NCBI GenBank assembly: GCA_905221615.1 | Contig: CAJNDT010000147.1 | Span: 940,391 to 1,004,390 of the forward strand | Direction: 5' to 3' | Length of the DNA stretch: 64,000 nucleotides | Source of the DNA: Symbiodinium sp. CCMP2592 | Lineage: Eukaryota; Sar; Dinophyceae; Suessiales; Symbiodiniaceae | In this document: one piece after another, positions 50,340-59,569 of the stretch | How positions within the stretch are numbered: the first letter of the stretch is position 1 | How the letters are laid out: every line of letters starts with the position of its first letter | The notes under the pieces: model-generated | What the model saw: only the letters and a program-made list of their open reading frames with translations | Databases searched by the model: none | What the model was told of the DNA's origin: nothing | Translations under genes and position numbers: made by a program

Positions 50340-51380
50340 TAAGCCCTAACAACTAAACCCTAAACCCTAAAGCCTCAACCCTGAACCCCTAAAACCTAAA
50401 CGCCTAAGCCCTAAACCCTAACTAAACCCCTGGGCCCTAAACTCCTGAAATCTAAACCCTAAACTCCCCCTCCCCCTAACGGCCGTAAGCCCTAAACCCT
50501 GAATAGCCCCACCAAATACCTTCTAATATACTATACATGCCCACTATTACTAGTTCATGGTCGGGATAGTATCAAAAATCTATACTTTAATTCCTTAGAG
50601 GGTTCAAGTACCCATTAAAATGTAAAAGGTTCCCCGACTATGACAAAGATTAAGGGGTAACCCGAAACCCTCAACTGTGAAACCCAAAACCCCCGAACCC
50701 CTAAATCCTAAACTCCTAAACCCAAACCCCCCAAACCCCTAAACCCTAAATGCTAAACTCCTAAACCGAAACCCCCGAACCTCTAGACCCTAAGCCCGAA
50801 ACTCCTAAACTCCTAAACCCTTAACCCCAAACTCCTAAACCCCAAACCCTGAGATAAAGAGCCCTTAACCCTTTATAGAACCCTTATAGATCCCTTGAAA
50901 GGAACCCCTACAGCCCTGAACTAAACCCCCAAATCCTAAACTCCTAAACCCCCAAACCCTATGAACCCTGAGCCCAGAGACCCCGAACCTCTAAATCCTA
51001 AACCCTGAACTACAGCCTCTAATATACCTTAAATGCCCACGATCAAGGGCTCTAAATCCTAAGCACTGACTTAAAATTGCCCTTAACCCTATAAACCCTA
51101 AATACCTATAGATAAACCCTGCAAGCCCTTAAACTTAAACCCTATAAACCGTGTAAACCTAAAATACCTATAGATAAATCCTATAAACCCAATAAGCCCC
51201 TATAAACCCTAAATACCTTTAGATAAACCCTATAAACCCTAAACCCTAAATACCTATTATAGATAAACCCTACAAACCCTATACACCCTTTAAACCCTTA
51301 AAAACCCCAAAACCACCAAAAACCCTTAAAGCGCCCTCAACACCCTATAAACCCCAAACGCCCCTATAAGCCCTTAAAGC
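50340..51380. repeat. Degenerate telomere-like array, about 1 kb
   Basis: The longest C-rich tract: CCCTAAA, CCTATAAACCC and CCTAAACTCC variants, with an X-like patch at 50857-50910 (CCCTTATAGATCCCTTGAAA) and a repeated AAATACCTATAGATAAACCC unit from 51090 to 51270. 50520-50650 is a non-telomeric break. Confidence 0.85.
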
Positions 51381-51479
51381 GCCCTCAAAAAAAGGCGCCT
51401 TCTCGGCCTTGGTGCCGGCCCAGCGCCTGGCGCGGCTCCTGAAGTGAAGAGATTGGTGCCCTCTTTTAAGGGTCCCTTT

Positions 51480-51985
51480 TTAAGGGGTCCCTAAGGTTTA
51501 GCGTTTAGGGATAAGGCAGTTTCGGGTTCAGGGGGTTTAGGGCTTAGGGGGTTTAGGGTTTAGGGGGTTGAGGGCTCTGGGATGTAGGGTTAGGGGTTTA
51601 GGGTTTGGGGGGTACCCCAATATCCCTTAATTAGGAAATATACCGTAGGATCCCTAGTATGACTTAAGGAACATTCCTTAATTGAGGAGGTTTAGTTTAG
51701 GGTTCAGGGCCGTTTCGGGTTAAGGGTTTATTTCTGGGTTTTGGCACCCAAAAAGGCATCAAAAACCAATAATGAGGAGTACTTGGAGCCTTGGGGGCAG
51801 TTGCTGTAGCGTTTGAGGCTTTAGGGCTTCATGGTCTATGGGTTTAGGGCTTTAGGGCTTGAGGGCTTAGCGTTTAGGGCGTTAGGACTTCAGGGTTTAG
51901 AGGTTTAGGGCTTTACGGTTTAATTCGGTTTAGGGTCTAGGGCTTTAGGGCTTAAGGGCTTAAGGGATTTAAGGTATGGGTGTGG
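51480..51985. repeat. Degenerate telomere-like array, G-rich
   Basis: Faces the preceding C-rich array across about 90 bp; TTTAGGG/GCTTTAGGG variants, interrupted by an E remnant and by 51725-51810. Confidence 0.8.
51613..51690. mobile_element. MITE family E, diverged and shortened
   Basis: CCAATATCCCTTAATTAGG and CATTCCTTAATTGAGG. Confidence 0.55.
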
Positions 51986-52051
51986 GGTTTAGGGGCTTTG
52001 GGTTTAAGAGCTGTCGATCCCGCCAGCTGTCGGCCCTCGTCTGGTACATTG

Positions 52052-52468
52052 CTAAAGGCCCTCAAAGCCGCAGCCAGGCGGAGGGACGACAGCCTCTTGT
52101 AGATGGGTCCACATGGGTCCCAACGAGCCTCGTGCCGCCTGGATCTTCTCGTCGGTAGCCAGAGAAGGAGTGCTCCGCTCCTGAACCTCCAGCTCGCCAC
52201 AAGCTCGCGCAAGGTCCTCGTCCAGCTTGGCACTGAGCGCGCGGACTCTCTGCACCAGTTGTTCCAGGTGAGAGCCCAGTGATACAGTCCATGCAGCCAG
52301 GGCGTCCTTGAGGGCCTGTTTGGCGCGAAGGTCCCCATCGACTCTTTTCGCAAGCTTGGACATAGCATTGGCATGTCTCTGAGCCAGCTGCTCCGCTGTA
52401 GCCTCGCCATCTCCGAGCGTCGGCCCGCGCCAGAGCTCGCTGGTAGCGCGAGCGCCAATTGCTTGCAA
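52052..52468 (-). CDS. Coiled-coil-like coding block, 138 codons
   Basis: GC-rich minus frame, strongly Ala/Leu/Glu/Gln-rich: ATAEQLAQRHANAMSKLAK, AKQALKDALAAWTVSLGSH, LEQLVQRVRALSAKLDEDL, CGELEVQERSTPSLATDEK. Heptad spacing of Leu/Ala suggests a coiled coil. No ATG at the edge (in-frame TTG; the first Met is about residue 36), so it is an internal exon or truncated copy. A second minus frame stays open past its stop (ALRAFSNVPDEGRQLAG), as if a one-base indel shifted the C-terminus. Telomere-like tracts flank both sides, as for the ORF at 45377. Confidence 0.5.
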   Translation of the reverse strand: MQAIGARATSELWRGPTLGDGEATAEQLAQRHANAMSKLAKRVDGDLRAKQALKDALAAWTVSLGSHLEQLVQRVRALSAKLDEDLARACGELEVQERSTPSLATDEKIQAARGSLGPMWTHLQEAVVPPPGCGFEGL

Positions 52469-52489
52469 GGGGTTGAGGGCTTGGTTGTA

Positions 52490-52570
52490 GCGGCTTGAAG
52501 GGCTGTAGGGTTTAAGGGCTCTAGGGTCTTAGGGTTTGAGGCTTTAGGGTCCAGAGCTTTAGGGCCGGTG
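52490..52570. repeat. Degenerate telomere-like tract
   Basis: GGGTTTAAGGG/TTTAGGG variants on the 5' side of the coiled-coil block. Confidence 0.65.
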
Positions 52571-52633
52571 GGAGCTCCTTGTCTATTGGTGTTCAAGGTA
52601 CTCCAACATCGTCAACCATGATGGCATTACTCC

Positions 52634-52792
52634 ATGGATAAAGAAATGATGTACCATCCGTGTCAGCACAAAGGCAAGGGGATAGTCGACACCAGGTGGC
52701 GTGGTGCATTGAGCAAGCTGGGGTTGTTGTTGCTAGTCGTGCCATTTCTGCTGATCCGGTTCTCTAGACAAGGGGCCGCAACTCGGAGGTGA
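52634..52792 (+). CDS. Short ORF with one predicted membrane span
   Basis: 52 residues from ATG: MDKEMMYHPCQHKGKGIVD, then a hydrophobic run LSKLGLLLLVVPFLLIRF bounded by Arg/Lys, and a short polar tail ending ATRR. Could be a single-pass peptide or a first exon (the stop overlaps GGTGATG, a possible donor). No family. Confidence 0.34.
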   Translation: MDKEMMYHPCQHKGKGIVDTRWRGALSKLGLLLLVVPFLLIRFSRQGAATRR

Positions 52793-52867
52793 TGGGTCAG
52801 TTGGCTTGAGCGGGTTTGGGTGTGGGGCTTATAGCCCTGGGAATCGACAAGGCTTGGAGCTTCGTGA

Positions 52868-53092
52868 TGCCATCTTTCGGTAACCTGTGTACTTCACGGC
52901 GAGTTCATCATCTTACAAAATGGTCACGATGGCCCCATGCATGGGGGTGACGCAGCAATGACAATCTATACTGAGATTCCCGAGAAGCGCAAAAAACACA
53001 CACAGACAGATGTTGAGTCTAAGTTTGTGAGGATGACTTGGGGTTTAGTATCTAGGATTTGTGAGCGCAAGCGGGAAGGATCAGGGGGCTAA
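52868..53092 (+). CDS. Coding block, 74 codons
   Basis: Open between TGA (52865) and TAA: HLSVTCVLHGEFIILQNGH, GPMHGGDAAMTIYTEIPEK, RKKHTQTDVESKFVRMTWG, LVSRICERKREGSGG. Internal Met at GPMHGG would give 46 residues. Same strand as the membrane ORF upstream, 75 bp apart; they may be exons of one gene, but the frame joins only through unproved splicing. Unrecognised. Confidence 0.42.
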   Translation, partial: CHLSVTCVLHGEFIILQNGHDGPMHGGDAAMTIYTEIPEKRKKHTQTDVESKFVRMTWGLVSRICERKREGSGG

Positions 53093-53221
53093 GTGCATAC
53101 AACTTGTGTGATTTAATGAAGCCCGTACGTGTATTAGGTACTCATCGGCCTGCTTCTGACAATGCTTACTCAGCTCCTGATACTTCAAGGAAGGCGACAT
53201 AAGGGATCCAAAAATCCAGCT
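53081..53221 (-). other. Coding-like segment, convergent
   Basis: 46 open codons after a possible acceptor GCTAG: IFGSLMSPSLKYQELSKHC, QKQADEYLIHVRASLNHTS. It overlaps the end of the plus-strand block by 12 bp. Unrecognised. Confidence 0.28.
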
Positions 53222-53413
53222 CTAGCATGCCCGGATAGCGCAGACCAAGAAGGGTTTAGGGTCTGGGTTTAGATCGTCCTCCTGCTATGCTGCCACGCCG
53301 GCTGCCCTGCGTGTAGGGGAAGCTTCTCCGTCTTCTGCAACTAGAGCCCTGAGCCTAATTGAACCCTCATAACCTACACCTGCACCCTAAACCCTTTCAG
53401 CCCTAATTAAACC

Positions 53414-53552
53414 CTAAACCTGAGAATTGTGAAATCTTCACGTCGCTTACAGGGTCACGTTTAAGGCCCAGAAAGTTTTCATTCAACAGAAGACCTGTTC
53501 GAAGAGGACCTCTGAAATATCAAGAAATAGTAGAGCAGCCATGATGGATGAT
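53414..53552 (+). other. Coding-like basic segment
   Basis: About 45 open codons: PENCEIFTSLTGSRLRPRK, FSFNRRPVRRGPLKYQEIV, stop TGA. Unrecognised. Confidence 0.26.
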
Positions 53553-53559
53553 GGAGCTG

Positions 53560-54005
53560 AGACCGCTACCATGCAAGCCGGAAAGCTTTAGGTAGTCCCA
53601 CACTTCATGCCCTGAATCTGCCTTAACCTACCTGTTTCTACATGTTTTGTAGCGCCCCTATTAATTCCATATTAAGGTGCATAATCAGAACCTACAGAAA
53701 GTGGGTGATGGTAGCAAGTATAACCCTAGAACCTATCGCCTAAAACTGCACACTGGCCACATCCCCGCCAGAAAGAGCCCCGAAGATGCAGGAGTCGATG
53801 TACCAAAACATCCACGAAGAAAACCGACGGTTTCGGGTTTAGGGTATAGGGTTTAGGGCCTACAACCCGAAGCCCCATGTGCCCTGGAAGCTAACATCCC
53901 GAAAACCACTGAACCCGAACACCACCTAGACCTGAAAGCTCCAAAGCCCGACCTGAAACTGCAAAGCCCGACACTCGGAACCTGAACTGAACCCTAAGGA
54001 GGACA
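53560..54005. other. Unassigned sequence with short telomere-like patches
   Basis: TTTAGGG variants at 53832-53858; a block at 53740-53830 is open in two plus frames. Confidence 0.3.
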
Positions 54006-54010
54006 GAAAT

Positions 54011-54216
54011 GGGAGGCTCCGAAAATTAGGGGTACCTGTTTTGGGATCCTTATGGAAAGGATCTTCTATTTAGGGTACTATATTTGGGTGGTTGTCAAAA
54101 TCATGGTCCGTTTTGGGGTCCCTAATATAGTATGGCACCTAATATGTAGGGTACCCAACAAGGGACCATAATTTCGACAACCACCCATGTGGGTCGCCTA
54201 TCTTCGGAAACTCCCA
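54011..54216. mobile_element. MITE family B containing a nested MITE C
   Basis: GGGAGGCTCCGAAAATTAGG and CTATCTTCGGAAACTCCC ends; the right half is interrupted by C at 54085-54187. Confidence 0.85.
54085..54187. mobile_element. MITE family C nested in B
   Basis: TGGGTGGTTGTCAAAATC and TTTCGACAACCACCCA inside TACTATATT/GGGTCGCC of B. Confidence 0.87.
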
Positions 54217-54329
54217 AATATGCCTGAGAAGAGCTCGGCCGGGTGTCACTCGACCTCGGCACGTGGATTCCAATTCGGAGCTGAACGGGGCTGATAAAGA
54301 GTTTTGGGAGATCGAGGGTTGGGGATTAC

Positions 54330-54529
54330 TACTGTTGATGATATAAATCCCTAGGGTTCCTTTAAAGGGACCTATAGGGATACCTTTAAGGGCTTCCTTT
54401 AAGGGATCTATAGGGTTTAGGCTCTAGGGTTGATGATATAAATCCTGCAGTACCTTAAGGACCCTAGACTATGGGATTTATGGTATATTCCTTATTATGG
54501 GTAGTGCAGGATTTATATCATCAACCGTA
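54330..54529. mobile_element. MITE family D split by a class X insert
   Basis: GTTGATGATATAAATCC is present twice, perfectly, at 54334-54350 and 54429-54445. Between is a 78-bp insert of repeated CTTTAAGGGATCTATAGGG-type sequence. The rest of D follows and ends CATCAACCGTA. Confidence 0.85.
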
Positions 54530-54619
54530 GGAGGGGCTTTTAAAGCCTTTGAAAAATATTAGTAGGTAAGATCCTCTTAAGCCCAAGAAGAGAAAATATA
54601 AAATGTCCCAAAGCCCTAC

Positions 54620-54740
54620 CTAGATTAGGGTTTGTAGGGTTTGGGGTTTATGGTTAGTGTTTAGGGTTTAGGGTTGATAGAGGCTGCGGGTTTGAAGGTT
54701 TAGGGATTAAGGTTTGGGTCGTTTGAGGATTGGGCTTTAG
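54620..54740. repeat. Degenerate telomere-like tract
   Basis: TTTAGGG, TTTGGGG and TTTATGG variants. 54748-54785 carries a family G subtype-2 fragment (ATCATGGGACTTAG). Confidence 0.6.
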
Positions 54741-54850
54741 CGCTTCCCTTGCACATGGTGGATCATGGGACTTAGAAATGAAAGCAAGGTTACTGGGGCT
54801 ACAAGACAAGTGATTAACGAAAGAGCTACCTAGTTCATAACCCTATATGC

Positions 54851-55061
54851 TACGGTTGATGATATAGATCCTGCTCTACCCATAGTCAGGAATATGCCAT
54901 AATGCCCGTAGTCTAGGGTCATTGACATAATCCAGGATTTATATGGGAGGTTGTCAAAATTGGGGTTCCTTTTTGGGTCCCTAATATAATGCGGCACCTA
55001 ATATTTAGGGTACCCCGAAAAGGGACCGTAATTTTGACAACCACCCGTATCATCAACCGTA
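54851..55061. mobile_element. MITE family D containing a nested MITE C
   Basis: TACGGTTGATGATATAGATC to ...CATCAACCGTA, split within GGATTTATATCATC by C (54944-55047). Confidence 0.87.
54944..55047. mobile_element. MITE family C nested in D, TA duplicated
   Basis: TGGGAGGTTGTCAAAATTG and AATTTTGACAACCACCCG. TA precedes and follows; removing C and one TA restores the D arm GGATTTATATCATC exactly, as in intact D copies. Confidence 0.9.
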
Positions 55062-55146
55062 TGTCCTATGATCCGGCCAGTCGCTTCCGGGAATGAAGGG
55101 TTCGGGCTTTGATGCTTTGGATTGATGCTTTGGGATCTGGTCCCCG

Positions 55147-55249
55147 GAGACTCCAATATCCCTTAATTAAGGAATATTCCTTAAATTATAGAAGGATCCC
55201 TAATATGATTTAAGGAAATACTCCTTAATCAAGGGATATTGGAGTCTCT
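55147..55249. mobile_element. MITE family E (subtype 2)
   Basis: GAGACTCCAATATCCC and GGGATATTGGAGTCTC arms; inner TTAATTAAGGAATATTCC. Confidence 0.87.
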
Positions 55250-55378
55250 TGCTCAGGGATTTGGGAAGTTCATTGGGTTCCGCAAGCATCCTAAGGGGTT
55301 TCTCAAGGCCTCGAGGCCTCGAAGGGCACAAGAATTTGGCACTCGGGCTCTGGGGGCTGAGGAGGACCGGTGGTAATT
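55246..55378 (+). other. Coding-like segment
   Basis: 44 open codons from the MITE edge: GFGKFIGFRKHPKGFLKAS, PRRAQEFGTRALGAEEDRW, stop TAA. Basic; unrecognised. Confidence 0.28.
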
Positions 55379-55379
55379 A

Positions 55380-55655
55380 AGGGTTTAGGGTTTAGGGTTT
55401 GGGTTTAATTGAATCCTTAGACCGACTGGAAATCCTCTGACAGCTCAGAGTGCCCCCCCCCCCAAAGCCCGGAACTCTAAGCCTAAAGGCCCAAAACCTG
55501 GCCCGCCGCCTCCCAAACACTACAACCTGATCCCTCCAGTACTGAAATTCACAACTAAACGCCGAAACCCCAAAGCCCAAAAGCACTGAAGCAGAAAACC
55601 CGTAAAGCATTAAAGCCCTACACTCAGCTGCAAAACCAAAAATCCCCTAAGCCCC
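55380..55655. other. Degenerate C-rich sequence
   Basis: Telomere-like CCCTAAA/CCCCAAAGCCC variants and a short poly-C; no gene seen. Confidence 0.4.
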
Positions 55656-55658
55656 AGA

Positions 55659-55808
55659 ATGTGGCAACAAAAAACCTACGCGAGTCAACAAATCCATCAG
55701 AGGCCGCCGGCTGCTTCATCACCTTCCATAGAGCGAGACGATGGCTTTTCATGGGATTCAGGGAGTCAGAGTCCGTTGCTTGGGGCAGGGGTTTGGGCTT
55801 GTGAGTGA
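55659..55808 (+). CDS. Short ORF, possible 5' exon
   Basis: ATG start MWQQKTYASQQIHQRPPAA, SSPSIERDDGFSWDSGSQS, PLLGAG. The last codons overlap CTT|GTGAGTGAGG, a good 5' splice site, so the exon may end at about 55800. Gln/Ser/Pro-rich; unrecognised. Confidence 0.34.
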   Translation: MWQQKTYASQQIHQRPPAASSPSIERDDGFSWDSGSQSPLLGAGVWACE

Positions 55809-56110
55809 GGATTAAAACTTGAGCTTTATTCAGGGTTTAGGGTATTGCAGGGCCTGTGGGTCTGTTTCTGGCTGCCGGCTGCAAATGGCTAGCTTTTGAT
55901 GGGTCGCAGCAAATTATCATATAATCATGGAGCGATGAACTAGTATTCTCTGGGGCTTTGTGCTACAGGTCAGGTAGGGTTCATGTTAGTCCTAGGGGTC
56001 GATTAGCTCTCCTCCTGCTCAAGATGCTTGCGGCGCGCTGCTTTGTCTGGAGGCCAAAGAGGTCGCAGGGAGCTTCATGAAGTGCTCCGTACGCTTTTCG
56101 ATGCGATGCT

Positions 56111-56216
56111 AGGGGGCCTTAATAATTGGAATAGGGTATTGGGGCCCATTATACTACATTATACTATAATTAAAGTAAGGAGCCCCAAAAATGTGATAGG
56201 TAATTATGTGGGCCCC
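56111..56216. mobile_element. MITE family F
   Basis: GGGGGCCTTAATAATTGG and GTAATTATGTGGGCCCC. Confidence 0.82.
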
Positions 56217-56217
56217 G

Positions 56218-56502
56218 ACAAAATCCGCGACAGCTTCTTGTAGTTGGTACAGCATGCACATGCGCACACACACACAAAGTACCAGATCAGTGTCCAGAGC
56301 ATGGCTTTCGAGACTTCAACCACCAGCCACTGTGTACATTCTAAGCTCCGACCCCCAGTCACCCCTGTATCACAAAACAAACACAAGAGCTGCAATGAGT
56401 CGAAACAGGGCATGGCATCCAGCCTCAGCTATACCCGCAACCGGGACTGACTCGGCTTCTTCGGGACTGCGACAGGCAAAGCACTCAACCCCCGTGCATT
56501 AA
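56218..56502 (+). other. Coding-like frame, about 95 codons
   Basis: Plus frame SVSRAWLSRLQPPATVYIL, RNRAWHPASAIPATGTDSA; a second plus frame (56244-56450, ATG) overlaps it with equal length. A short (AC)n lies near the start. Frame uncertain. Confidence 0.22.
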
Positions 56503-56514
56503 CATACTTGGAGA

Positions 56515-56620
56515 ATCATGGGTAGTTATAAGTGGGGTTTTAAGTCCCCTAATAGGGGTTATAAGAATAGTTACCTTGCTAATAACCCTAATTATAAAAC
56601 TACCCATGAACCTCAAAGTA
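56515..56620. mobile_element. MITE family G
   Basis: TACTTGGAGAATCATGGG and CCCATGAACCTCAAAGTA. Confidence 0.87.
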
Positions 56621-56761
56621 GGGTCCCAGCTGAATGGGGAAGTGCTTACTCTGGGGTCTCCATCAAGAACCAACTTTGGGCATGTCGGTGCACATTCGTA
56701 AACCGCATCAGGAGCAAGGTGCTACTCAACCTCTCTCCAGGTTGCTTTGACGCATTAATTA

Positions 56762-56873
56762 CTAGACCTAAGAGTAACCTAGGAATAAAAAGGGTGCCCT
56801 TTTTGGTTTAAAGAGGCCTATAAGGGAACCTGAACCCTAAAAAAAGGGAATAAGGGCCTACTCTATGTCCTAG
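56762..56873. mobile_element. MITE family M with a 4-bp duplication
   Basis: CTAGACCTAAGAGTAACC and GGCCTACTCTATGTCCTAG; ATTA on both sides (56758-56761, 56874-56877). Confidence 0.85.
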
Positions 56874-56888
56874 ATTAAGCATTAAAGA

Positions 56889-56989
56889 AAAAGCCAGAAA
56901 GTTGGAATATCATTATCGTAACCCCTTTAAGGCACATTATAGGGGATCCTACCATTAAACCATATTCCAACTTTCTGGAGTTCCCTTTA
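56889..56989. mobile_element. MITE family A
   Basis: AAGCCAGAAAGTTGGAATAT and CCAACTTTCTGGAGTTCCC. Confidence 0.87.
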
Positions 56990-56995
56990 ATTAAA

Positions 56996-57104
56996 GGTGG
57001 GATTTTGATTCCGATCATAATTGGGGATCGAGGTTGCAAGTGCGAAGCTACCAAGCAAAGAATCCTCCTCTCGCCGTCTCTGATCCAAGCCTTGCACCCT
57101 GAAG
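56996..57104 (+). other. Coding-like segment between two MITEs
   Basis: RWDFDSDHNWGSRLQVRSY, QAKNPPLAVSDPSLAP then TGA. Unrecognised; 36 codons. Confidence 0.26.
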
Positions 57105-57113
57105 TGTCTGTTT

Positions 57114-57191
57114 CCCAGACCTTCCAAAATCCCTTAATTAAGGAATATACCTTAAATTATAATAGGATCCCAAATATGAATTAAGGTATGT
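57114..57191. mobile_element. MITE family E, right arm missing
   Basis: CCCAGACCTTCCAAAATCCC through ATGAATTAAGGTATG, then abruptly unrelated sequence. Confidence 0.8.
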
Positions 57192-57194
57192 TCA

Positions 57195-57590
57195 GTAGAG
57201 GGAGGTGTTTCAAGCCAAATCATATGTGGACAATCAAACCTACTTAGATTGGCCCTTTCCAGTCTCTAAGAAAATATTCGTAAATAAGAACCTCGTAACC
57301 CCAGTAAGAATTATAAGATATCCTAAAGGCCTGCACTACTGACTCGCTGAGGCCGACAACTCAAAACACGCCGGGTTTTGGCTTTGGGCATCGGGTGCAG
57401 GTGCCGCGGGTTTACGGTATATGCTTATGAGTTCAGGGTCCAAGCTATTAAGGCGTAGGGTTTGGATATTTCGGGGCTACATCTGCAAGCCGTAGATGCA
57501 CGCGAGCAACAACTGTCGATGCCCTAGTCCTCAGAGCTTATAACTCTAAGGATACCGAGCGCCCGACAATTGCAAGGCTTAGGGTTTAGT
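57195..57590. other. No recognised feature
   Basis: Unique-looking; a weak telomere-like patch at 57570-57588. Confidence 0.3.
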
Positions 57591-57594
57591 GCAT

Positions 57595-57702
57595 ATGGAC
57601 TACGAGATTGGGATAGCAGCATTTGCCAATACTTGGGCTAGTACGGCTAGTAGTGGGGTGTACATGACTCTCAGGGACTCGGACCCACAGAAAAAGGGCT
57701 GA
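57595..57702 (+). other. Short ATG frame
   Basis: MDYEIGIAAFANTWASTAS, SGVYMTLRDSDPQKKG, stop TGA; ends six bases before MITE E. Balanced composition, 35 residues, unrecognised. Confidence 0.3.
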
Positions 57703-57707
57703 AGCTC

Positions 57708-57816
57708 CCCAGAGCTTCCAAATTCCCTTAATTAAGGAATATACCTTAAATTATAATGGGATCGCAAATATGAATTAAGGTATATTCCTTAATTAAAGGA
57801 TTTTGGAAGGTCTGGG
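57708..57816. mobile_element. MITE family E
   Basis: CCCAGAGCTTCCAAATTCCC and GATTTTGGAAGGTCTGGG. Confidence 0.87.
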
Positions 57817-57822
57817 TCCTTC

Positions 57823-57932
57823 TGAAGCCAACCTGCAAGCCCCTCTGAAGCACAAACCTCCGCAAAGTTCTACAGGCACAACCAGATCCCGACCTCCGAA
57901 CCCTACAAGCTCTACAGAGGAACTACTTTAAG
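57823..57932 (+). other. Coding-like Pro/Ser/Thr-rich segment
   Basis: EANLQAPLKHKPPQSSTGT, TRSRPPNPTSSTEELL then TAA; linker-like. It starts at the edge of MITE E. Confidence 0.25.
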
Positions 57933-57947
57933 GCCAAGGAATATTGA

Positions 57948-58124
57948 ATATACTATTGGGGCACATGGGCCCGAAACCCTGAAGAGCTCATCGAAGCCGA
58001 AGCTCTACATGACACTGTAGGATCTATACCAAGATGCCGAAAACCCGGGACCTTCCACTACCAAACTCCCAAAGCCCACAACCTACCAGTACGACCCTGT
58101 AATGGCTTCGCATCTGGGGTTTAA
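57948..58124 (+). CDS. Coding-like block, about 58 codons
   Basis: Open between TGA and TAA: YYWGTWARNPEELIEAEAL, HDTVGSIPRCRKPGTFHYQ, TPKAHNLPVRPCNGFASGV. No Met. MITE F begins six bases after the stop. Same strand as the two preceding segments, so possibly pieces of one gene separated by MITEs. Unrecognised. Confidence 0.36.
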   Translation: MYYWGTWARNPEELIEAEALHDTVGSIPRCRKPGTFHYQTPKAHNLPVRPCNGFASGV

Positions 58125-58129
58125 TAGAA

Positions 58130-58226
58130 GAGCCTTGATCATTAGAATAAGGTTTTGGGGTGTCATATACAATAATCATAATAAGGAACCCCCAAAACAG
58201 TATGGGTAGCGATTGAGGCCTTTTTT
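58130..58226. mobile_element. MITE family F
   Basis: AGAGCCTTGATCATTAGAAT and GCGATTGAGGCCTTTT; tips decayed. Confidence 0.68.
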
Positions 58227-58309
58227 TTGTTTAAGCCTCGGCGACCTCGTCCTGTATCGCTGAATAGCAAGCACTCCTAAACCCCAATCCTGAAACCCTA
58301 TAGCTTAGT

Positions 58310-58402
58310 TGCTGAGTTCACAAGCCCCCAAAAGTGCACACTTTCAGTTTTATAGTGGGTAATATTATCCCCAAAAGTGTAAAGTGTAACCACTCAGCTG
58401 CT
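58310..58402. mobile_element. J-like palindrome
   Basis: CTTAGTTGCTGAGTTCACA and AGTGTAACCACTCAGCTGCTAAG; AAAGTGCACACTTT motif in the arm. Confidence 0.6.
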
Positions 58403-58421
58403 AAGATAATGATCAGAAAAG

Positions 58422-58448
58422 GTGTGTGTGTGTGTGTGTGCGTGTGTT
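58422..58448. repeat. (TG)n
   Basis: GTGTGTGTGTGTGTGTGTGC run. Confidence 0.9.
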
Positions 58449-58564
58449 ATGAGATGATTCAAAATGAAGACTACAAGGGGACCGGCTGTACACTGAGACA
58501 AACCCTATAACAGGAACCCTCAAGAAGAACGATAAACTCCAGTGTCTGAAACAATACTACGTCA

Positions 58565-58669
58565 TACTGTTGATGATAAAAACCCTGCATTACCCATAAA
58601 AAGGAATACACCATAAATCCCTTAGTCTAGGCTCCTTAAGGTAGTGCAGGATTTATATCGTCAACAGTA
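58565..58669. mobile_element. MITE family D
   Basis: TACTGTTGATGATAAAAACC and GATTTATATCGTCAACAGTA. Confidence 0.87.
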
Positions 58670-58774
58670 TTATTGATGGGCTTCAAAAAACCCGCATTAC
58701 AGAACATGTAAAGACCCTTTCCCTTTAACAGAACCCTGTCGGAAGTACTAACGCCCCTATTGCAGGAATAGTAG

Positions 58775-59045
58775 CCCTTATGATTGCAGAACCTTTCTCC
58801 AGAAACTCTAACTCTGATACCCTCTTCTACCTCTTTAATGCCTCCCCTTTTTCGACCCCATCCCCCGGAAACCCTAAACCCTTCAACCCTATGTTAGCTC
58901 TTCCGGCCTCCCTTCCTTTAACCCTCAACCCTAAACCTACACCCTCAACCCTAAACCTACACCCTAAATCTAAACCCCAAACCCCTAAACCCTCAACCTA
59001 AACCCTAAACCCGAATAAACCCCAAGGCCTAAACCCTTTAGGGCG
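58775..59045. repeat. Telomere-like tract with a coding-like left edge
   Basis: CCCTAAA/CCCTCAA variants from 58865. 58780-58860 is an open plus segment (IAEPFSRNSNSDTLFYLFN) without ATG. Confidence 0.75.
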
Positions 59046-59169
59046 TCATTAGACACTAGCAACATCCGAAAAAAAAAAAAAAAAACTTTAGGAACCCCTC
59101 TGAGGGACCTGAGGCCGCTAGACTCCAAGAAGGCTCGCGCCGCGGGACTCAACTCTTCCACCTCCCCGA

Positions 59170-59560
59170 GGCTGATTTTCGAGGATTTAAGGTTTGGGGT
59201 TTAGGGTTTCAGAGGATTTAGGGGTTTAGAGGTTTAGGATTTTAGAGGATATAGGGGTTTAGAGGTTTAGGGTTGTAGAGGATTTAGGGGTTTAGAGGTT
59301 AAGGGTTGAAGGGTCTACAACGGTTTAGGGTTTAGGGTTGAGCGGTTTAGGGTTCAGAGTTCTAGGGTTGAGGGTGTAATGGGCTCAACATGCAACTCCT
59401 CTACATGCTTTGCTTGAGGGCCTTTATTTAGGGTTCAGGATAGGGAATGAGGGTTTAGGCTTTAGGACCTTAGAAGGGCTCTTTGAGGGTTTAGGGGTTT
59501 ATGGTATAGGACTGAGGGGTTCGATGAGGGTTTAGGGTTTAGGGGTTGAGGGTTTAGGAC
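59170..59560. repeat. Telomere-like tract with a ~42-bp unit
   Basis: GAGGATTTAGGGGTTTAGAGG recurs at about 59213, 59253 and 59278; G-rich, opposite to the tract at 58865 across a poly-A (about 59070-59086). Confidence 0.8.
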
Positions 59561-59569
59561 TGAAGGGCC

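Noticed and set aside
51952-52596. A 214-codon minus frame over the coiled-coil block
   Set aside because: Its N-terminal part translates telomere-like repeat and its composition is poor; the 138-codon frame is preferred, though its C-terminal end may continue the true protein after an indel.
54085-54187. A clean TA duplication around this nested C copy
   Set aside because: The flanking dinucleotides read TT and TG, so the duplication has decayed or the boundary is off; only the copy at 54944 was used as evidence.
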